Below are positions 43,169 to 49,849 of a stretch of DNA of 64,000 nt, piece after piece. A program made the position numbers and the translations under genes. Source of the stretch: Streptomyces spinoverrucosus (lineage in GTDB: Bacteria; Actinomycetota; Actinomycetes; Streptomycetales; Streptomycetaceae). The DNA lies in assembly GCF_006539505.1 (NCBI RefSeq), contig NZ_BJND01000024.1, positions 1 to 64,000 on the forward strand, given 5' to 3'. A model generated the notes under the pieces. The model was not told the DNA's origin. It did no database searches and saw only the letters and a list, made by a program, of their open reading frames with translations. Positions within the stretch are counted from its first letter, which is position 1; every line of letters starts with the position of its first letter.

Positions 43169-44095
43169 TTATTGCCGCATCGGCAATTCCCGCAGCCTGT
43201 CGAGCTCGCCGTCGGTCGCCGGTCTGAGCGTCGACAGGATGTGCCGGGCTGCGGTCAGGTCGTTGTCGGTGCCTTGCAAGGTCACGGTGTATGTCAGTCC
43301 GTCACGGCGCAGGCGCAGTTCCTGGTGCTCGTACCCACCCTCGTAGGTGACCAGCTGTCGGCCTCCACCGTCGTCCGTGCAATGGATCGGTTCGCCGAAG
43401 GGGACGGGGCAGCCGCGGGCGTCGGCGCGCCGGGTGTCGTATCCGGTGCGTGCCACGGCGAGGTGGAGTCCGTCCGAGTGGGGCCGCTTGTAGTCGGCGC
43501 CGAAGCCGTCCTCGCTCGCGCCCAGGACACGCAGGGTGTAACCCGGCGGCGGGTCGCCGATCCGTAGCAGGGCGCGGTCCACGTCGTTGGCGGTGAGCCA
43601 TTCGTCGAGGGTGGGGGGCCGCGTGGCGTCCCAGGCGGCGTACGACCCGCCGACGGCGAGGGCGGCCGCCGCGCCGAGAGCGCCCAGCTTGACGCGGGTG
43701 TCCGGGAGGAGGAGCGCGGCGGCGAGGGCGTAGCAAATGCCCCCGGCCGGGTAGAGCAGAAGACCGTTCTCCAGACGGTTGACCTGGAAGTTCACCACGA
43801 CTACCCCGAACGCGCCGATCGTGCCGAGCGCGTGGACGCACACTGCCCAGGCCCACAGCCCGCGCCTCCGGCGTGTGAGCGGCACGATCGTGCGGGCGGC
43901 GGTCCCGAGACCGGCGAGCGCGGGCACCGCAAGGGCGGCAACGCCGCCGCCGACGACGACGGCGAGTGGAGCCGTTCCACCGGCGAAGAGGGCGATGAGC
44001 ACCGCCTGGAACTGCACCCCGGTCAGGACGCACCCGAACAGCCAGACGGCCGCCAGATGGGCGATCGCGGGCCCTGCTTTCTTCGTCTGCGTCAT
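43169..44095 (-). CDS. Membrane protein with C-terminal extracellular domain, unknown function
   Basis: About 308 aa from ATG 44095 (the frame is open to 44215; GTG 44107 is an alternative). Four hydrophobic helices occupy residues 10-150, followed by a single soluble domain of about 150 residues with two cysteines (RGCPVPFGEPIHCTDD). That domain has a repeating Arg/Asp-rich beta pattern. It is convergent with the F420-type gene. No family was recognised. Confidence 0.65.
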   Translation of the reverse strand: MTQTKKAGPAIAHLAAVWLFGCVLTGVQFQAVLIALFAGGTAPLAVVVGGGVAALAVPALAGLGTAARTIVPLTRRRRGLWAWAVCVHALGTIGAFGVVVVNFQVNRLENGLLLYPAGGICYALAAALLLPDTRVKLGALGAAAALAVGGSYAAWDATRPPTLDEWLTANDVDRALLRIGDPPPGYTLRVLGASEDGFGADYKRPHSDGLHLAVARTGYDTRRADARGCPVPFGEPIHCTDDGGGRQLVTYEGGYEHQELRLRRDGLTYTVTLQGTDNDLTAARHILSTLRPATDGELDRLRELPMRQ

Positions 44096-44267
44096 TCTCG
44101 TGATCACGCCAGGTGGGCGGGCCGCGGTTCCCTGACCGCTGCACAGACCGGCACCACGACCCCCACCTCTCCCACACAGAAGGGTCACAGAATGGCCACA
44201 TCGCCCATGTGCCATGCGGCCCGGGCAATACGTTCATCCCCTCACGCAACGCGTCTGGGGGGACGAC

Positions 44268-44729
44268 ATGACCAACCCGTACATCCCACCGCCACCGCCA
44301 CCGCCCGCCGTTCGCCCCGCCCCCAGGTGGGCTCGCAAACGGTACGTACTCCCCGCGCTCGGCCTGGCCTTCTTCCTCGGCATAGGTGCCGGCGCGGGCA
44401 GCGGCGACGGAGAGAAGCCGACCGACGCGAAACCGGCGTCCGCCCGACCGACCCCGACGGAGACGGTCACCGCGACGGCGACGGTGACGCAGACCCCGGA
44501 GGCGGAACCGGCCCCCACGGTGACTGTCACGAAGACGGTCACCGCGACCGAGACGGTCACCGCCGAACCCGCAGCCGGAACCGGCTCCGACGACTCGTCC
44601 GACACCGACGTCTACTACGGCAACTGCAGCGAGGCCCGCGCAGCCGGCGCCGCTCCCCTCTACCGCGGCGAGCCCGGCTACGCCTCACACCTGGATCGTG
44701 ACGATGACGGCGTGGCTTGTGAGACCTGA
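44268..44729 (+). CDS. Excalibur calcium-binding domain membrane protein
   Basis: 153 aa. A proline-rich N-terminus, one membrane helix (YVLPALGLAFFLGIGAGAG), a Thr/Val/Glu repeat linker (TVTATATVTQT and similar) and a C-terminal excalibur motif with YYGNCSEARAAGAAPLY and DRDDDGVACE, which is a Ca-binding loop. ATG 44268 follows a run of G at seven bases; 44214 is the longer option. Excalibur domains sit outside the membrane and are common in streptomycetes; the role is unknown. Confidence 0.8.
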   Translation: MTNPYIPPPPPPPAVRPAPRWARKRYVLPALGLAFFLGIGAGAGSGDGEKPTDAKPASARPTPTETVTATATVTQTPEAEPAPTVTVTKTVTATETVTAEPAAGTGSDDSSDTDVYYGNCSEARAAGAAPLYRGEPGYASHLDRDDDGVACET

Positions 44730-44742
44730 GACGACCAGCCGG

Positions 44743-45297
44743 TCACGTGCGTTGTGCGGTCCACTCCCGGTCAAGGATCGCGTGGACGATGGAGTCACGC
44801 CACGCGCCGCCCTTGCGGACGTGTTCACGGATCCGGCCTTCCTCGACCATCCCGGCACGGGCCATCGCCTTTGCGGAAGCCTCGTTGACCGGTGACCGTG
44901 CACCCCAGATGCGGTGCAGACCGAGTTCCTCGAAGCCCAGTGCGAACAGTAGCCGTACGGTCTCGACTCCGTAGCCGTGGCCCCAGGAGACGGGTCGCAG
45001 TGCGAAACCCATCGTGGCTCCGCCGGGCTGGTGGGGGTCCAACGCCAGTCGGCCGAAGCCGACGAGCGCGCCTGTACTGCCTTCGACGACGGCGAGCGCG
45101 TACTCGGACCGCGGCGTCGCCTTCGCCGTCTCGATGGACCGGGTCACGATCTGCCTGACTTCGTCGAGCGTGCGCGGTTCGCACGACAGGTGCTCGGTCG
45201 CTGCATCACTGCCGTAGATGGCGAACACGGCGTCGGCGTCGTCCGCCTGGAGCTCGCGGAGTTCCAGGCGCTGGCTGAGGCGATGGACCGGATACAT
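44743..45297 (-). CDS. GNAT-family N-acetyltransferase (RimJ/RimL-like)
   Basis: 184 aa. N-terminal RLELRELQADDADAVFAIYG, the acetyl-CoA-binding region MGFALRPVSWGHGYGVETVR and ASAKAMARAGMVEEGRIREH are standard for the RimJ/RimL-type GNAT enzymes. These acetylate protein N-termini, antibiotics or small amines, and the substrate cannot be predicted. It is convergent with the excalibur gene. Confidence 0.88.
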   Translation of the reverse strand: MYPVHRLSQRLELRELQADDADAVFAIYGSDAATEHLSCEPRTLDEVRQIVTRSIETAKATPRSEYALAVVEGSTGALVGFGRLALDPHQPGGATMGFALRPVSWGHGYGVETVRLLFALGFEELGLHRIWGARSPVNEASAKAMARAGMVEEGRIREHVRKGGAWRDSIVHAILDREWTAQRT

Positions 45298-45430
45298 GTC
45301 CCGGACTGTACTGGGCCGGATGGCATCGGCCGCGCGATCTGGCAGCGCAGCATGGACTCCTCAATGTGGAACCCGAATTGGTGGCCCGGGGCACCCCTCC
45401 TCCTACTGGAGTGATCCTGCAGCGCTGAGG

Positions 45431-45994
45431 TCAGCCGAGTCGGAGGTGATGAAGCATGAGGAGCGCCGCGGCCGCGTTCGCCGACCGGATCTCGCCCCGC
45501 GTGATCAACTCGGGGACACGCGCGAGCGGGACCCATTCCCGGCGAGCGGACTCGAAGGCGTCCCGCGGGTCGCCGACGTGCTCGGCCTGGTCCGACCAGT
45601 ACACGCGGTGATGGCTGGTCGAGATGCCCGGCATGGGGTCGACGGCCATCAGCAGTCGCATCGGGCCCGGCCGCCACCCGGTCTCTTCCTCGAATTCCCG
45701 TGCGGCCGCGGCTGCCGGATCCTCGCCTTCACCCGTCCCACCCGAGGGGAGCTCCCAGCCCCAGGCGCCGGTGATGAAACGGTGCCGCCACAGCAGCAGG
45801 GCCTCGTTCGCCTCGTTCACGACCGTGGCCACGGCCACGGGGCGCAGCCGGATGACGGTGTGGTCCAGGTGCCGCCCGTCGGGCAACTCCACATCGGCCA
45901 TGTTCACGGTCACCCACCGGTTCTCGTACACGGTGCGCTCGCCGAGGTTCCGCCACACAGACACACTCACGCCTCTCGTCGGGTACCTGGTCAT
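45431..45994 (-). CDS. NUDIX hydrolase
   Basis: 187 aa. The Nudix box fits GX5EX7REUXEEXGU exactly, ending REFEEETGW. The overall layout (VYENRWVTVNMADVELPDGR, then RWVPLARVPELI-type end) resembles ADP-sugar or nucleotide-sugar pyrophosphatases. It lies 18 bp downstream of the 3' remnant of the split regulator and was probably co-transcribed with it before the transposon inserted. Confidence 0.88.
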   Translation of the reverse strand: MTRYPTRGVSVSVWRNLGERTVYENRWVTVNMADVELPDGRHLDHTVIRLRPVAVATVVNEANEALLLWRHRFITGAWGWELPSGGTGEGEDPAAAAAREFEEETGWRPGPMRLLMAVDPMPGISTSHHRVYWSDQAEHVGDPRDAFESARREWVPLARVPELITRGEIRSANAAAALLMLHHLRLG

Positions 45995-46012
45995 CCCAGC
46001 ACGCCGGACCGC

Positions 46013-46157
46013 CTACAGGGGAATCCGCAACGTGTCGTCGATCCGTTCCACAACCTCGGTGGTGGCCCGGCTGCCGAGCTGGGTCATGGTGCGGCGCAGC
46101 TTCACCAGCCGGTCGTTCAGCCGGCGGGACTCCATGCCCTGCATCGTGTCCAGCACG
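46013..46157 (-). pseudogene. 3' end of the HTH/TPR regulator gene split by the transposon
   Basis: This fragment encodes the last 48 codons of the regulator whose 5' part is at 53194-54386 (VLDTMQGMESRRLNDRLVKL and VVERIDDTLRIPL). Joining the two parts with one AGAG copy gives 446 codons in one frame (445 aa), so they are one gene. The fragment has no start of its own. Confidence 0.85.
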
Positions 46158-46162
46158 CTCTT

Positions 46163-46207
46163 GGGCATGACCCAGATACGCCAGAAACCCGCCACGGGAT
46201 GATCTTG
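46163..46207 (+). repeat. Left terminal inverted repeat of the Tn3-family transposon
   Basis: The 45 bases starting GGGCATGACCCAGATACGCC are identical to the reverse complement of 53148-53192. Length and a G-rich outer end fit Tn3-family repeats, which are typically about 38 bp or longer. Confidence 0.95.
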
Positions 46208-46224
46208 AATGCCTGACGGGACGT

Positions 46225-47094
46225 CTACGACGCCGGGACCGCAGCGGTCTGTGCGTCGTGCTCGCGCAGCATGCGCATGACGGTCGACGGGGAGGGGTGC
46301 TGGCCCTTCTTGGCACCCTTGGTTATGACGAGCCGGGAGGCGATCTCGCGCAGGCTCAGGTTCTGCTCGCGCAGGTGCAGCGCCATGCCGAGCATGTCGT
46401 CGTCGGTGACGCTGGCGCCGCCGATCCCCTTCCCCCGGAGGCGGGCCGACTCGTGTCCCTCCAGGGTCCGGTCGCGGATGTACTCGCGCTCCATGCCCGA
46501 CATCGCGGCGAGCACGGTGAAGACGACGCCGCCCGGGTCGTGGGAGCCCTGGAGGTCGCCGGTGAGGAACTGCAGGCCGACGTCGCTGGCACGCAACTCC
46601 TCGGCGAGCACGGCGAGGTCCATGCCGCGGCCGAGCCGCTTGTGCTCGTGCACGACAAGGGTCACGGCGACGCCGGAGGCGCGGATCTCGCGGGCGAGGC
46701 TGACCGCCTTCTCCAGTTCCGGGCGCTTGGTGGCGCGGGTCGAGATCTTCTCCGAGAAGATCCGGGTGACCCCGGCCGCCCTGAGGGAGTCGAGCTGGGA
46801 GTCGAGCGACTGTCGGGCGGTCGACGCGCGGGCGTAGCCGATGCGGACGCGGCCGACCGTTTCGGCGCCGGCCCCGGCCGGGCGGGGCAGCTCTACCCAG
46901 GCCGCGCCCGGCTTGCGTACGGGGGGCACCGGGATGTTCAGCGCCTTCGCCAGCGCGGGCACGAGCCGGAACCGGGCGGTGTGGTACTGGATCGCCACCC
47001 GGCCCTTGGTGGTGCGGCACGGCGAGCCCGCCGGGGCGGCGCAGGTGGACATGGGGCAGTCGTGCGCTTCAACATGCTGGTAGTCGTCGCTCAC
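46225..47094 (-). CDS. tnpR: Serine resolvase/recombinase TnpR with N-terminal Cys/His module
   Basis: 289 aa. The serine recombinase domain starts near residue 81 (VGRVRIGYARASTARQSLD) with catalytic Ser91, and later has FTVLAAMSGMEREYIRDRT and a C-terminal helix-turn-helix (LSLREIASRLVITKG). The first 45 residues form a zinc-finger-like module with Cys13, Cys18, Cys26 and His38 (SPCRTTKGRVAIQYHTARF), not part of classical Tn3 resolvases. Its 3' end is 17 bp from the left terminal repeat, and the res-like repeats lie just upstream. It resolves transposition cointegrates. Confidence 0.9.
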   Translation of the reverse strand: MSDDYQHVEAHDCPMSTCAAPAGSPCRTTKGRVAIQYHTARFRLVPALAKALNIPVPPVRKPGAAWVELPRPAGAGAETVGRVRIGYARASTARQSLDSQLDSLRAAGVTRIFSEKISTRATKRPELEKAVSLAREIRASGVAVTLVVHEHKRLGRGMDLAVLAEELRASDVGLQFLTGDLQGSHDPGGVVFTVLAAMSGMEREYIRDRTLEGHESARLRGKGIGGASVTDDDMLGMALHLREQNLSLREIASRLVITKGAKKGQHPSPSTVMRMLREHDAQTAAVPAS

Positions 47095-47102
47095 ATGATC
47101 AC

Positions 47103-47216
47103 TGTTTCATGTGTCCGTTTCATTTGCCCAGTAGTTTGAAACGACCCGTGAAACAAGAAACGTGCAGCGTGATCGTCGCTGCGCGCGGTGTTTCACAAGC
47201 GGTCACCTATGAAACA
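47103..47216. other. Probable res site: clustered TTTCA/TGAAA repeats
   Basis: Upstream of tnpR the sequence drops in GC and holds at least seven copies of the core TTTCA or its complement: 47103-47109 and 47117-47122 (direct), 47134-47142 (GTTTGAAAC), 47149-47155 and 47157-47161 (reverse), 47189-47195 (direct) and 47210-47216 (reverse). Paired inverted half-sites of this kind over about 115 bp are the layout of a three-subsite resolvase res region, which also overlaps the tnpR promoter. Confidence 0.7.
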
Positions 47217-47286
47217 GACCCTCGCCGGGCTCCCCGATCGCCACTGCCGCCAACCCGGGCGGCTTGAATGCCGCCTCAGCTACTTG

Positions 47287-47871
47287 TCATCGCCGTAGTT
47301 CTGGGAGATCAGGGCCGGGATGCGTGTGCATCAGGAAGCGCGCTGCCTCTCGTGCCTGGTGAGCGGGTTCAGGCGTACCGAAGATCGCTGCGGTGGTGAT
47401 CGCTCCTTCGGCGAGGAGCGCGAGCTGATCGGCCAGTTCGGCAGGCCGCCCGGATGCCCTGACGAGGCCGGCGAGGTAGTCGTGGAAGGCCTTCTTGTGG
47501 TGCCGGGCCTGCTCTGCGACCTCGGGCGAGACCGCGCCCAGTTCGCCGAAGGAGTTGATGAAGGCGCACCCGCGGTAATCCGGCTCGGAGAACCACTTGT
47601 ACAGCCAGTCGAACACGGCGGCGATCCGCTCCTCGGTCCTCGACTGCGCGTCGACGTAGCTGGCGAGGGCGCGCTGCCACCGCGAGTCCCGCTGCCGGAG
47701 GAATTCCAGTACGAGCTCTTCCTTCGAGGGGAACAGCCGGTAGAGGCGTTTAAGCGATATCCCGGAAGCGTTGCGCACTGCATCCATCCCGACCGCCTGG
47801 ATGCCCCGGCTGTAGAACAGCTCCTCGGCCGCTTCGAGCGCGCGCTCACGTGCCGTTTCCTGGTCCAGCAT
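47287..47871 (-). CDS. TetR/AcrR-family repressor of the cyanate gene cluster
   Basis: 194 aa. The N-terminal HTH is clear (ALEAAEELFYSRGIQAVGMD, then ASGISLKRLYRLFPSKEEL), and the C-terminal ligand domain includes YRGCAFINSFGELG with a Cys. It is divergent from the DUF1348 gene across 129 bp holding two matching palindromes, so it most likely represses the cargo genes and itself. The effector may be cyanate or another substrate of the cargo enzymes; this is inference. Confidence 0.85.
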   Translation of the reverse strand: MLDQETARERALEAAEELFYSRGIQAVGMDAVRNASGISLKRLYRLFPSKEELVLEFLRQRDSRWQRALASYVDAQSRTEERIAAVFDWLYKWFSEPDYRGCAFINSFGELGAVSPEVAEQARHHKKAFHDYLAGLVRASGRPAELADQLALLAEGAITTAAIFGTPEPAHQAREAARFLMHTHPGPDLPELRR

Positions 47872-47888
47872 CTATGCCCCCTTGCGCG

Positions 47889-47938
47889 GAGAACCAACGT
47901 TCTCTACGCTAGCAGATGTCGCGAGAACGATCGTTCTC
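47889..47938. promoter_or_regulatory. Two TetR operators, GAGAAC-N4-GTTCTC
   Basis: GAGAACCAACGTTCTC at 47889-47904 and GAGAACGATCGTTCTC at 47923-47938 share perfect six-base arms with a four-base centre. Their starts are 34 bp apart, about three helical turns. They sit between the divergent TetR gene and the DUF1348-carbonic anhydrase-cyanase genes. Confidence 0.8.
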
Positions 47939-48000
47939 CGATGGTTTCCGAGGCCCGCTGGACCTTCGGGAGCCCCAGAGTTCGAAGGAGCTGAGTCGAT

Positions 48001-48474
48001 ATGACTGACACGACCCGCCCACCGGTGCCCCCGTTCACCCGGGAGACCGCCATCGAGAAGGTCCGACTGGCCGAGGACGCGTGGAACACCCGTGACCCGC
48101 AGAAGGTGTCGCTGGGCTACACGGTGGACTCCCGCTGGCGCAACCGCTCGGAGTTCGCCACGGGCCGAGACGAGATCGTCGCGTTGCTGACCCGCAAGTG
48201 GAACACCGAGCTCGACTACCGGCTGATCAAGGAGCTGTGGGCCTACGACGGCAACCGCATCGCCGTGCGCTTCGCCTACGAGCACCGCGACGACGCCGGG
48301 AACTGGTACCGCTCCTACGGCAACGAGAACTGGGAATACGACGAGCATGGCCTGATGCACACCCGCCACGCATCCATCAACACCCTCCCGATCGCCGAAT
48401 CCGAGCGCAAGTACTTCTGGCCGCTGGGCCGCCGTCCCGACGACCACCCCGGCCTCAGCGATTTCGGCTTCTGA
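48001..48474 (+). CDS. DUF1348 / NTF2-like family protein in the cyanate cluster
   Basis: 157 aa. An SnoaL/NTF2-like cone fold of the DUF1348 type: FTRETAIEKVRLAEDAWNTR, YTVDSRWRNRSEFATGRDEI, FAYEHRDDAGNWYRSYGNEN and a conserved C-terminus FWPLGRRPDDHPGL. It is the first gene of the cargo operon, 36 bp before carbonic anhydrase. The family has no known reaction; being led by this gene suggests a role linked to cyanate or a cyanate precursor, but that is only inferred from position. Confidence 0.85.
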   Translation: MTDTTRPPVPPFTRETAIEKVRLAEDAWNTRDPQKVSLGYTVDSRWRNRSEFATGRDEIVALLTRKWNTELDYRLIKELWAYDGNRIAVRFAYEHRDDAGNWYRSYGNENWEYDEHGLMHTRHASINTLPIAESERKYFWPLGRRPDDHPGLSDFGF

Positions 48475-48510
48475 GGACGCGTTCTCGTCAACCACCGAAG
48501 GGAGTGGCCC

Positions 48511-49104
48511 ATGCGAGACCTCGTCGCGGGCGTTGCGCGCTTTCAGCGGGATGTCTTCCCGGCCAAGGCGAACCTGTTCGCCCACCTGGCCACGAACCAC
48601 ACCCCGCACACGCTGTTCATCGGCTGCTCGGACGCCCGCGTCGTCCCCGAGCTGATCACAGGGAGCGAGCCGGGGGACCTTTTCGTGATCCGAACCGCCG
48701 GCAACCTCGTCCCCGCCTACAACCCCGGCGTCGACGGAGTGACGGCCAGCATCGAATACGCCGTCTCCGCGTTGGGCGTGTCCGACATCGTCGTGTGCGG
48801 ACATTCCGCCTGCGGCGCGATGACGGCCCTGGCAGAGCGCCGAGACCTCACCGGCACGCCGGCGATCGCCGACTGGTTGCGGCACGCGGACGCCTCATCC
48901 GCCCGCACACCCGCCACCGGGGACGTGTCGGCGCTGGTCCGCCAGAACGTACTCGTTCAGTTGGCAAACCTCGCCACGCACCCCTCGGTCGCCCGCGCCC
49001 TGGCGTGTAAGACGGTGACCCTGCACGGCTGGGCTTTCGACATCGCCACAGGCCGCGTCGAAGACCTCGGCGCCATGGACGCCGACAGCACGCTCGCGGC
49101 CTGA
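48511..49104 (+). CDS. cynT: Beta-carbonic anhydrase of the cyanate cluster (CynT-like)
   Basis: 197 aa. Zinc ligands are Cys39, His98 and Cys101, with the Asp41-Arg43 dyad (CSDARVVPELI; CGHSACGAM). GGGAG lies seven bases before ATG. In the cyn system of E. coli carbonic anhydrase returns CO2 to bicarbonate, which cyanase consumes; its place just before cynS supports that role. It is clearly distinct from the chromosomal carbonic anhydrase at 32135. Confidence 0.93.
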   Translation: MRDLVAGVARFQRDVFPAKANLFAHLATNHTPHTLFIGCSDARVVPELITGSEPGDLFVIRTAGNLVPAYNPGVDGVTASIEYAVSALGVSDIVVCGHSACGAMTALAERRDLTGTPAIADWLRHADASSARTPATGDVSALVRQNVLVQLANLATHPSVARALACKTVTLHGWAFDIATGRVEDLGAMDADSTLAA

Positions 49105-49122
49105 CGTTCAACCCGCCACCCG

Positions 49123-49159
49123 CGTGGTCCCCGGCACGGCGCCGCCACCGGGGACCACG
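49123..49159 (+). terminator. Strong hairpin between carbonic anhydrase and cyanase
   Basis: A 12-bp perfect stem (CGTGGTCCCCGG with CCGGGGACCACG, 13-base loop) starts 19 bp after the carbonic anhydrase stop and ends 79 bp before cynS. It may partly terminate or process the transcript and so set the ratio of the two enzymes. No T run follows. Confidence 0.6.
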
Positions 49160-49237
49160 GACGCCCACGGCCCGCCGTTGCGGCCGTCATGCGCGTGGAG
49201 CGACACGACAAGTCATGAAGGAAAGGAAACTTGCCCC

Positions 49238-49708
49238 GTGGTACATGTTCAGTTCGACCCCGCCGCCCGTCAGGCCCTGACCAACGCTGCGGTCGAGGCG
49301 AAGGCCCGCAGGAACCTCACCTGGCAGCAGATCGCGGATGCCGCTGGCCTGTCGGCGGCCTTCACCACCGCCGCCGTCCTGGGCCAACACGCTCTCCCCG
49401 AGCAGTCCGCGAGGGCCGTCGCAGACCTGCTGGGCTTGGGCGAGGAAACGGTGGAGCTGCTGCAAGCCGTCCCGACCCGCGGCTCGATCCCGGGCGGCAT
49501 CCCCACCGACCCGACCATCTACCGCTTCTACGAGATAGTCCAGATCTACGGGACTACCCTCAAGGCTTTGGTCCATGAGCAGTTCGGGGACGGCATCATC
49601 AGCGCGATCAACTTCAAGCTCGACGTGAAGAAGGTCGCCGACCCCGAAGGGGGCGAGCGTGCCGTGATCACTCTGGACGGCAAGTACCTGCCGACCAAGC
49701 CCTTCTGA
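49238..49708 (+). CDS. cynS: Cyanate hydratase (cyanase)
   Basis: 156 aa, exactly the length of E. coli CynS. The catalytic residues fall at the same numbers: Arg96 and Glu99 in YRFYEIVQIYG, and Ser122 in GIISAINFKLDV. The N-terminal helical POU-like domain (LTWQQIADAAGLSAAF) precedes the catalytic domain, which ends DGKYLPTKPF. The enzyme converts cyanate and bicarbonate to ammonia and two CO2. GTG 49238 follows AGGAAA; no in-frame ATG is near. It is the last cargo gene. Confidence 0.97.
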   Translation: MVHVQFDPAARQALTNAAVEAKARRNLTWQQIADAAGLSAAFTTAAVLGQHALPEQSARAVADLLGLGEETVELLQAVPTRGSIPGGIPTDPTIYRFYEIVQIYGTTLKALVHEQFGDGIISAINFKLDVKKVADPEGGERAVITLDGKYLPTKPF

Positions 49709-49721
49709 GTCACGGGAGGGC

Positions 49722-49777
49722 CGCGCTCGGCCGGCCCCCCGCGCTGGTCTTTGCAGAGCGGGAGCCGGCCGAGCGCG
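49722..49777. terminator. 14-bp inverted repeat after cynS, probable bidirectional terminator
   Basis: CGCGCTCGGCCGGC at 49722-49735 is exactly complementary to GCCGGCCGAGCGCG at 49764-49777, with a 28-base loop. It lies between the convergent cynS and transposase genes. Confidence 0.65.
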
Positions 49778-49849
49778 TTGGCGTGCAACGCTTGCTGGCC
49801 GGACGGATGCGCTCGATCTTCCCCTTGTCGTCGACGACGGCCTCGGGGA

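Noticed and set aside
47103..47216. CRISPR-like short repeats
   Set aside because: The TTTCA cores vary in orientation and spacing and are only five to eight bases long; position next to tnpR fits a res site.
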